From Oikopleura dioica (taxonomy: Eukaryota; Chordata; Appendicularia; Copelata; Oikopleuridae), in the NCBI GenBank assembly GCA_907165135.1, contig OU015569.1, forward strand, positions 10,230,501 through 10,294,500: 64,000 nucleotides of DNA, written 5' to 3'. The notes below the pieces were generated by a model. That model did not search any database, was not told the origin of the DNA, and worked only from the letters and a program-made list of their open reading frames with translations. Of this stretch, positions 55,891 to 64,000 are shown in pieces. How positions within the stretch are numbered: the stretch's first letter is position 1; the number at the start of each line of letters is the position of its first letter. Position numbers and translations under genes: made by a program.

Positions 55891-58591
55891 TCAGCCCCGC
55901 GTTCATTATTTTAGTTTACAGTCGCCAACTGTGGACTAGAGGATTTGTATATTTTGTATCTAAAGCTTAAGCTCACAATTTGCCTTCTATCCTAACGACC
56001 TCTCTCTCTATGACCCTAACAAGGCGGCCCGACCGGCGATAATTTTGCCATATCGTCCGGCAGCAGCCCTTTTCCCCTTTCAGAGGTTTAGTTCGCGCCC
56101 GACGTGAAAGATGAAACTCCGAACACACAAAAACAACAACAAACGCAAACAGCAAAACTCAGCTCTCGCGCACTCAGCACTGGCTCGCGATAAAATCAAC
56201 GACAAATCTTCGGATTTTCGACAAGCTTGACGCGACAAGAAAAAAACTCGACAACAACACTTCTGTACATTTTGTAAAGTCTGTCCACACATTACTTGCA
56301 TTCCCGATTGACAATGGGTTGAATACATTTCCAATTTTGCTGGAGCAGGACGTTTGTCCGAGCTTCCGCAATTATCTAACCAAAAACTCAAAGAAATAGT
56401 CTTTTTTTTCATGAAATCTAGGGCAGTGTATTCTTACAGTCAAGAATCAGTAATTCTTTTGCAGTAAGCACGTTTTCTTACCAGAAGCTTTTGTTGTTGA
56501 GCTTACCGCAAGTATTTTGGGGCGGTCAAAGCATTTAAAACTTTTATAGAATAATTTCATAATAAAGAACTCGTTTTAGAGGAGTTTTGTTATTCAGATA
56601 AGCTTCACTCATACAAAAAAAAACAGGGCACATTTCAAAGTACAATGTATTTCCGAGAAGCGCAAGAATTTTGTCTTCCTGCCAAATAAAGGTCATTTTG
56701 ATTAATATTTTTATTAACTAAATTTTCCGCAAAAAAAGTAATGCTGTCAGTGATCGAACAGCGGATTTAGTTTTCGTAAAAAAGTGAATTTCCGACGTTG
56801 TGTCACGTTGATCAGTTTCTCCGTTCAATGCCTAGTAGGTACCCTTTAATCGATCGTACTCAGTCTTGTGGCCACACATCCGTTATCTAAGCGCATTTCC
56901 GGTAGATTTCAAACTTTCCACAAAACGATTTTTTCCATCGTTGCCTTTGAATCTGATCCATTTACTTGACCTTCTTTGCGGTCACAAAGCTCGAATTGGA
57001 GGCTTATTAGATGGCAAACAGGATTCTCATCTTGGCGGAAAAATTAGAAAATAACATTTTTTCTTAATATTTTTTTGGGAAAAAGAAGTGTCGTCATCTT
57101 GAATATGAAAATGTTTGCTCCCAAGCCGTTTGTCAAGAGTTATCTCAAAGAGATGAGGAAGTTGGATACAGACGATATGCGCTGACCACGTTTTTTGCTA
57201 TTTTGCAAAAGACCTTCGAGTGATAACTAGTGGCCTCTCACCCAGAGCCGCTTTCGTTTGTTTGGGAATCAACGAAATTCGAACTTTTTCCTTCGTGGGG
57301 TTTGTTGCTTTTATGACTTCGTTCGGCTCAACTTATCTCGTCTTGTCAAAGTCTATTTGGACTGATGGCTGTGTAGAACGTAATCTCCCGCCAAGACGGT
57401 AGAGTATTTGATATAATCTCGATAATCTCGGAGTCGCGAAACTTCGCCCAGCCCTCTAAATGTGTTAATTTACTTTAGCGGCGGCGTTTACAATAATAAT
57501 TCTTGGCATTTGTCGAAATTCTTGATTGAAACTGATCTTGGGCATTCGCTGCTCTGGTATTCGATTTGAAATACTCATCTGGAGTTGCCAACGAACGAGT
57601 AAGAAGTACAGTATAACGACGCGCAATTGATTCTCTGCGCAATAAAATCTCAGTGCGAGTACCTTTTATGTTAATCTCGACCCTTTCTTGGTCTTGGGAT
57701 AATGCGCACATTCCGGCGCTGTCCTTGCTCGCGTTCCATTACAGCTTATCAATTCCTATCTTTTTGCGCGGGCGAAAATGGTGGGTAAAAGAGGACTGAC
57801 AGTCCAAAAAATTTCACATCTAGTAGTGTGAAGACGTTCAAATCGTGCATTCTTAATTGAAAGAGAGTCACTGAGATTATTTTACGGAAGGGCTTGGGTT
57901 CGTTAAGGGGGTCCCCAACGAAAATTCCGACTTTTAGAATATCGTTGGGGACCCCCTTAAACTCAGACTTGCAGCAATCACAGCAATTTGATTTTGAGCC
58001 TTGATTTGATTCTGGACTTTTGCTATTTTTTTTAGTTAGGGTTGAGATTTTTGTCGATTTTGGTGGAGCAAAATGGCGCAAGCAGACCACCGGGCAAGAC
58101 CGCAGAGCGGCTGACCGCCCCTTGGTTCCGCATTTTTACCCAGTCACAGATACAAGTCATAATCGCCTTACATTCGATCACTCTCTTTCTGTTTTTGGCG
58201 TTGTCCCTTTCGGCTGATCGCTATTATCGCATCCTAATCAGATCATCATTATTCTGGCTATTATGAGCAAACATACTTTTTCACGCTCCGATATCTCTAT
58301 CAACAAACAAAAAGCAAGCTGTGCACGATCTTTGATAATCAATTTTGATGACCCCGATTTCAAATTGGCGGTTTCATAATATACCAACGTAATTTTTAAG
58401 CGGCTTCTAAAAATCAACTCTCACCAGAATATAATAAGAGCTGCTTATCCGTGTTGTAAAAAATGCGAGTGGCATTTTACGCGCGTATAAAAAGCGCAAT
58501 TCTCACGTTTTTAGAACTCCGTCTCACTTTCTGACCCGAGCTCTTCGAAGGTTGAAAGTTTACGGATGATGTTGTGCTCGCCCAGTCCACG
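55891..58591. other. Intergenic, about 2.7 kb
   Basis: Several short open frames, including a hydrophobic one at 58100-58266 (+), lack splice partners or family resemblance. Contains the TTAA-bordered hairpin at 57903-57960. Confidence 0.45.
57903..57960. repeat. 58-bp perfect hairpin bordered by TTAA
   Basis: Arms of 19 bp (TTAAGGGGGTCCCCAACGA and its exact complement) separated by 20 bp. TTAA at both outer ends is the target site used by piggyBac-type elements, so this may be a minimal relic of one; a structured RNA or simple palindrome is equally possible. Confidence 0.6.
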
Positions 58592-59987
58592 TTATTTGAA
58601 CATTATTTGTTGGGGGCTGAGCAGTTGTTCGACAAGAGCAGCAACTTGCGCAAGGCGAACCTTTGTCTCATGATTTGGCGAAATAAACTTTGTGGCGAGT
58701 TGGGGCACAACTTGTGTCTGAGATTGGGGAAATGCGATTTGGATCCAACCGCATTGGATTCCAGCCCAAGACGCTCATCAATTTTATTTCAAGTGAACGG
58801 AGCAGACACCTGCTTCCGATGGCAAAAATTAGGTTACGTCCCGATCGTTAACTGCCTTCTGCAAGGAGCCATACGTGACCCTGGATAACATACCCCCTAA
58901 ATTTCCGCGCAATTCGTGGTATTTCGCCCAAGTTTACGTTTCCTAACTTTTCCGAAAGACCCCGAAATTTACGCTTCCTCGCATTTCCCCGCGTTTCCAA
59001 ATTTCTTTTCCTAACTTTTCCGCGCGCGCCCAAATTTACTCGAGACCCGCTGAAATGCGCGTCAACGCTAATGATTTCATTAATAGCGCCAAATTAAACC
59101 AAGGGATTTCAGTCTTTTTCATGTACTTGAGGCGCTAGAATTGGAAATTTTTCGTGGCTTGGACACATAAAAATCGTAGCATTCGAGTAACTTAAAATAT
59201 TGACGTCTGGATTTTACTCCGCAGAAGTCGTTTTCATCTATCGCACTAGCATAACGTTCTATCAAATATTGTAACAATAAACAATAATTTTATCAAAGAT
59301 AACATGAGATAGGGCTGCCCTATAAGGGAATCTGGCTTTTTTATAAAAAATCATCCTTTTTTTGCCCGGAGCGAGCAAAACAAGACTTTTGCGCACTCAG
59401 AAAGTTCACCGACGATCAGCGCTGCGAGCGTAAATTTGGGCGCGCGCAGAAAAGTTAGGAGAAGAAATTTTGGGGCGCGCGGAAAAGTTAAGCGGCGTAA
59501 ATTTGGGGGTTTTGGAACAGATCAGGAAGAGTAAATTACGGAAAATGTACCGAGGAATGCGCGAAAACTTGGGGGTGGGGTATGTTATTTAAATTTGCCC
59601 CTGCGATTCGGAAGACACCTAGAAATGCACCTTCTTCTTCACAAAATTCCAACGCTTTTTCCTGAACTTCACCCTGCGAGTCGTCTATAACTGCCGAGAA
59701 TATACAGTGGCGTTTACGGTTAAAAACGTCCAGCTGGGCTCGGCAACCTGTGTAGAAAACCTGAGTCAGGCTTTGAAGAGCTAAAATGAAAAAGCGGCTT
59801 TTCGCCAATAGTTTTAAATACATATGACTCATCGTGCTGCGAAGCCGCTTTGCGGCTTCGTTTTCAAAAAAGCCGCTGCGCGGCTTTTCATTTTAGCCCT
59901 TCAAAGCCTGACTCAGGCTTATACAACCAAAAACGCCACTGTGTAGTAGAGCAATTTGCAATCTTCCCTGCTTTCCATAAATAGTTC
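58592..59987 (-). CDS. RhoGAP-like gene fragment interrupted by two inverted-repeat elements
   Basis: RhoGAP domains stimulate GTP hydrolysis by Rho-family GTPases. An exon from 59987 reads GTIYGKQGRLQIALLFSAV after removal of the element 59703-59943, then VQEKALEFCEEEGAFLGVFR, IAGANL. After removal of the element 58885-59588 it continues TRVTYGSLQKAVNDRDV to a GT donor. This follows the RhoGAP pattern, a helix then G(V/I)FR(I/V)(S/A)G with the catalytic Arg, then a helix. A further exon (about 58716-58592) reads TQVVPQLATKFISPNHETK, VRLAQVAALVEQLLSPQQI and ends at TAA 58592-58594. The rest of the domain and any partner domains are not found. The assignment rests mainly on the arginine-finger motif. 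The gene could be a real gene with removable inserts, or a decaying copy. Confidence 0.4.
58885..59588. mobile_element. Foldback-type inverted-repeat element, 704 bp
   Basis: The ends are an exact 12-bp inverted repeat ATAACATACCCC...GGGGTATGTTAT. Beyond this, long imperfect arms (about 150 bp) share words such as CCTAACTTTTCCGCGCGCGCC and CCAAATTTAC in opposite orientation, giving a foldback structure. No target duplication is visible. It lies within the RhoGAP-like frame. Confidence 0.75.
59703..59943. mobile_element. Tc1/mariner-like MITE, 241 bp
   Basis: The ends are TACAGTGGCGTTT and the complement AAACGCCACTGTG (first base mismatched), bordered by TA on both sides (59701-59702, 59944-59945). 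CAGTGGC termini and a TA duplication are typical of Tc1/mariner relatives. Longer arms include AACCTGAGTCAGGCTTTGAA and its complement. The centre is a nested hairpin of AAGCCGCTTTGCGGCTTCG type. No transposase frame. Confidence 0.8.
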
Positions 59988-60142
59988 CTGCGAATGAAAG
60001 TGTAAGTCGGAAGACGACATGGTGCAAAAATGACAATCGTACAACGTTTTCAGGGCATAATCATTGTTTTTATTACGAGATATTATTTAATTGTCCTTGC
60101 CGACTTTTTGAACTCAAGTTTGACAGTTTTTCTGTCATTTCC

Positions 60143-60300
60143 TCATGGATTTCTTCGAGTCGTCTTATCTGCAGCAGGAAGCTGTTGATACATCCTGGCT
60201 CTGGTCTTCTCGCATAATTTCTGTGCCAGAGCTTCCTGGAACATTTCTGCACCTCCTGCTTCGATTTCTCGAACTATCTTCTTCTTTATCCTCCTCGGTT
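60143..60300 (-). CDS. Possible terminal exon, unknown family
   Basis: After an acceptor at 60301-60302 (CAG), the frame reads PRRIKKKIVREIEAGGAEMF, QEALAQKLCEKTRARMYQQL and ends TTRRNP at TGA. The sequence is helical and highly charged. A candidate upstream exon near 60390-60470 (ending at a GTACGT donor) is out of phase with it, so the gene model is unresolved. A plus-strand exon (YRRYNARHDLTPPEHPIWMA, from about 60434) competes for the same region. Confidence 0.3.
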
Positions 60301-60314
60301 CTGAGGAGGATAAA
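60285..60314. repeat. Perfect short hairpin
   Basis: Arms of 12 bp (TTTATCCTCCTC and its complement) around a 6-nt loop. It overlaps the acceptor of the 60143-60300 exon and could hide that splice site in RNA (inference). Confidence 0.6.
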
Positions 60315-62022
60315 GTTTATCGCACTTCTAAGCTTTACGTTAAATTGCGAAAACCGACTGAATCATTACGTACCGATATCCACTTTCCTCCTTTGCGCTT
60401 TTTCGCACCATCCTCATTCTCTTGTTCTAACAGAAATCGGAGCAGTATCGCCGCTACAATGCTCGTCATGATTTGACACCACCAGAACATCCAATCTGGA
60501 TGGCTTACACTGCAAGGGCGATCCTCAAATTCGCAAACTCACTCATTCTGAAATTATTAAAATAAAAATCTTATCGGCACCGACTCTAGAGTAGGGTCAG
60601 TTACTACAGGAAGAGGAAAAAGGAAGAATCAAACTCTCTTGTCTCTGAAAAATGATTCGAACAAGTGAACCTTTTGACTCGAAAATGTGGCTGTTCTGAG
60701 TTTCCGAATCGAAACTCTGAGCGAATGAGAAAACGCGGACGGACAGCGTGATGCTCTGCCTACGCTTTTGAGTCGAAGAGTTGGTCTGGGAGACGAGTGG
60801 ACGAGGCGCCATCCGGCGCTCTTCTTTTTCTCCCACGGATTCCTCCGTTCAAGAAAAATTCTTTTACAGAAAACACTCGGAAACCTCGAGTCTGCTCGCC
60901 AGGTATTGAAATTGCAGTGTACAGTTGAAGTAACATGTAAAAATATTTTAAACATAATTTGTGAAGAGCTTAGTAAGAATGCACAGTTCAATCGAGAAGA
61001 ATGATAAAACGGAATTCAAACAGAATTACTCTCACTGTGATATTATCACTAGAATTTGCTTTGTTCGAGTTTCAAGCCATCCCATGGGTTTTGACACGCC
61101 TGATGTTTAACTGGATACCGTTATTTTTGAACATTTCGGACCACAAAACCAAGTTAACCGGGATTAACTCGTTCTTGCAATCAAAATCGGGTGCTCATGG
61201 GTGCCAGACAAATTCTCTAAGCGTTTTACGCAGTCATAAGCCGATATCGATTACAGAACTGCTCGCTACTATTAGTAATAAGATCAAATTAAAAAGGCTT
61301 TCCGCAAATGGCCCATTTTAATCATCTATTTCGGAGCAAAAGAAAGCTGCGTGCTATTTCGAAGAAACAAATTAGGAACACAGAAATGCTTAAATTAACC
61401 TCTGATACTATCAAGGAGAACGGTCATATCACTAACGATATCCTCAAAATACACGTGGTATATCGTGAGTGATAAAAGTGAGATAATCTCGCATCAAGCA
61501 GGCAGGAAATTCATCTTATCGCGATTTTGACACGGATCAATAGTTGAAAATCTAATCAAACAAGGGAACTAATCAACGCCTTTTTTTGAAAAAAAGTCAG
61601 AGCTTTCACAACGGGGCGCCAAGACACGCGCCCGCCTCGGAAAAAGTCGGTGGGTGGGGAAAGGTTTCAACCCGCCTCCAGCGCGAAACAGAGACATTCC
61701 CAGCCACAGTCCGTTATCTCTAGACTCTCATTGGCAGAGAAGATAAACATATTGAGAGAAAAACAAGGGAGAGCGAGGAATTCCTTTTCATATGAAAGAA
61801 TACAGAAGAAATGGCAATTTTGAGAGATTCTAGGACATTTTACTGAATCAATCTGAATGACATCATTCATCAATAATTAGTCATTGGAAATTTTGATATT
61901 CTTAACTTCGGTAAAACCCTTCAGTGGAAAATATACCAACCTGGTGTGCCCAGCGAAACAATCCGAGAATCCGAGTTTTGCAGGTAGAAAGTGGTCTTTG
62001 TTGGTGAGAAATAATCTCTTCA
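60315..62022. other. Region without supported genes
   Basis: Only isolated exon-like pieces near 60390-60580. Nothing firm beyond these. Confidence 0.4.
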
Positions 62023-63049
62023 AATCGTTTTCAGACATCTCAACATGCGAAAGTATGATGTCGGGCCAGCACGACATGAGAAAAGTGACAGATCGAGTGA
62101 TAAAGGATTATTCAAGGATGAAAGAGAAAGCTGCCCATTACAAGAAATCGGCGAAGGGATGGATTTCTAAAATTCAACTTGAACAAAGTTACTGGTCGTT
62201 CAAGATCTATTTATTTTTGGAGACGGCTGAGAAGAACAGTTCTAAAAAGACGGATTAATAACAATAATCATAAAATATTAAAAAACGTGAGAGTCGATTT
62301 GAAAAAGAATAGTTTACAAAATAGCTTCGAGAAAGCTAAGCACCGCTTAACAGTGTTCGATTGCAAGTCGTCCTTGAGCTATCAAAGGTTTTCGAGGACT
62401 CCGAGCTGGCGATAAAGTATTTTTGTCCTCGGGTTATGCAAGCGTGCGTATTTCAAGCTAGAGTAATGGATTTTAATCTCTCTCTTATGTTCGCTTCCCG
62501 GTTCGTTGTTAGCTGGTTTGTGTTTTCTATCGTATTTTCTGGGGATTAGGGCGAGAGTTACTGAACGCGGGAGCACGTGGTGAGCCTGAGAAAGTTTAGA
62601 AATCACCGAAAAAACAGATCCATTTCGCCGAGTTGGAGAAAATCGCGATGCAGCAGAGGATGCAGCAGCGCCAGATCGACGAGCTTAGAAAAAGTAACCA
62701 GTTGCTTGGGGATTGGGTCTCAACATCTCGCTCTTGCTTATTTTCGGCGAATTAAATTTTCGATAAATTAAACAGACTGAGACTTGCGCTTCTTGTTGCA
62801 TCAAGTAAGCTTGTTGATAGACGCGTGCTCTTTTAATTGATTTCACGTTGGGGAAAATCTTCAGCGCTCTTTGAACAATCGTACTTACAACATGATTACA
62901 AAACTAAATCCTCGAGACCCAAAACTAGTATGTTCTTGCTGCTGGTCAGTGTGCTGGTGCTCTTCTTTCTCTCAGGAATAGGCTTCGATCATGTTTGTCC
63001 AGGAAACGATTCCGCGGATTCAATTGAATCAATCGAAGCTGTAATTTAA
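62023..63049 (+). CDS. Possible coiled-coil, C-terminally membrane-anchored protein
   Basis: Exon-like pieces on one strand: a charged helical segment at about 62055-62170 (MSGQHDMRKVTDRVIKDYSR, KEKAAHYKKSAKGW). A coiled-coil-like segment follows at about 62621-62700 after a CAG acceptor (IHFAELEKIAMQQRMQQRQI, DELRK) with a GTAACC donor. A last piece to TAA at 63047-63049 has one TM helix (MFLLLVSVLVLFFLSGIGF) and a short acidic tail (DSADSIESIEAVI). This layout resembles tail-anchored membrane proteins, but exon junctions and phases were not all resolved, and I do not recognise the family. Confidence 0.35.
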
Positions 63050-64000
63050 AAGATTTCCAGCTTTCGCCCAACTCCAAAATTTACTGAAAAAAACAACCGT
63101 TTTGTCGAAGCCTAGCAAGGACTAACCTACCAAAGCCGAGGGGCTGCTCCAAGCCATTTCGTGTAACAATAATAAATCTTGCCAGACGTTCCATTCAATT
63201 TCGAAGTTTTTGGCGAATCATCGTAAACAAAATTCGTTATGCGCCAAAGCTGATGTCATCAGTTGTTGTTCTTGAGTTGTTTTGCAGGTGTTTTCCAACG
63301 TTGTTCTTATAAAGATTATGTTATTTTGTGAAAGTTCGTATTAACGTTTTTTTCAGTTGTGAAAGTAAATAGATCTGGATCAGCAGTTTGTGGAAACCTT
63401 GGTTGTTTCTTCGTTTTTTCTCTTCAGGGAAATGTTTTCGGGACTCGTTTCGGGCGAAGCATTTGTCTAATTCAATCATTTGCTGAAGCTGATTCAATAT
63501 CTCACGTAAGGGGAGATTAAGGGGATCATAATGGAGATTTAAATCGTGTGATTTTTTTCTCTGAAAAGGAACTTAAAAATTCAGAAAATGTTTTTAGCAA
63601 ATAAAGAAACCATTTCTGCTCAGAGTTTCTAAAAAGGGAGGGAGTACCCCAAGAATGTAATCAAAACAGCGCTTTGCTTGAAAAACAATTAAAGCTAGAC
63701 TCCCTTTTTTAGTATTTTACATAACAAGCTGACCCCTGGTTGGAATATAAGACAGAAGATGCTCCGTTTCCCACGACACGCAAAAAATTCCAAAAGAGGG
63801 TATAAATTATGCCTCGGCTTCTTGTACGCCGGAAAATACCAGCGCACTAGCCCGTGTATTAGAACACATCATTTTTCCCCTCTTTTTTGACGATAAATTG
63901 CCGGCTACGCCCTCGTTTCTAAAATTCATTGTCGCCGAAGATGATTTTCATGTTTTCGGCGAAAATTTCCATTTGTATGTTCGCTTCAATAATTAGCTAC
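63050..64000. other. No supported gene
   Basis: AT-rich sequence up to the window edge with short frames only. A TATA-like GGTATAAATTATG at about 63799 could serve a gene beginning beyond the window. Confidence 0.4.

Noticed and set aside
1-64000. Nematode origin (suggested by the two-HLH WRPW protein)
   Set aside because: Multi-Tudor, SV2 and galaxin-like genes, a TTAGGG-type repeat and GA-AG/GG-AG introns fit a larvacean better; not proven.

Overview
This is animal nuclear DNA: AT-rich, with genes split by mostly 35-60 nt introns, TATA boxes close to start codons, and a short (CCCTAA)-type telomeric run at 13400-13423. Several introns cannot be read as GT-AG without breaking conserved protein motifs; they fit GA-AG, GC-AG or GG-AG. 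Together with the compact genes, this points to an appendicularian tunicate (Oikopleura/Fritillaria-like). That is an inference; no rRNA or mitochondrial marker is present. No tRNA, rRNA or CRISPR was recognised.

Layout. 1-1695 (-) is the 5' part of the RNA polymerase II CTD phosphatase FCP1, running off the left edge. 3679-3966 (-) is an ID-like HLH gene, followed by about 8 kb without convincing genes. 12244-12529 (+) is a small Cys-rich membrane protein. 13137-16493 (+) is an ankyrin-repeat gene. 17198-22663 (-) is the splicing factor ESRP/Fusilli, with a complete Hairy-like WRPW repressor gene (21556-22203) nested in its first intron. 23045-26615 (-) is a multi-Tudor protein. 27773-31143 (+) is an SV2-like synaptic vesicle transporter. 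32102-33371 (+) holds two small genes. 33590-36871 (-) is condensin II subunit NCAPH2. 37475-38834 (-) is POLDIP2-like. 39327-41865 (-) is an adhesion GPCR with a PAN domain. 42159-43086 (-) holds two small genes. 43342-49052 (+) is a K-Cl cotransporter. 52442-55890 (+) is an LRR protein with a galaxin-like C-terminus. 58592-59987 (-) is a RhoGAP-like gene. The right end has only weak candidates.

The most striking feature is a set of six inverted-repeat (DNA-transposon or MITE-like) insertions inside reading frames: one in the ankyrin gene, two in NCAPH2, one in a small gene at 42.6-43.1 kb, and two in the RhoGAP-like gene. Four have perfect 8-bp target-site duplications and one has a TA duplication. 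In every case, removing the element with one duplication copy rejoins the frame. One NCAPH2 element sits exactly where a GA-AG intron would be created. This suggests that exon-resident elements are removed from mRNA, as newly born (often non-canonical) introns or by inverted-repeat-guided excision. Genomic sequence alone cannot show the removal.

The genes are otherwise functionally unrelated housekeeping, germline, neuronal and epithelial genes, with no sign of a shared pathway.
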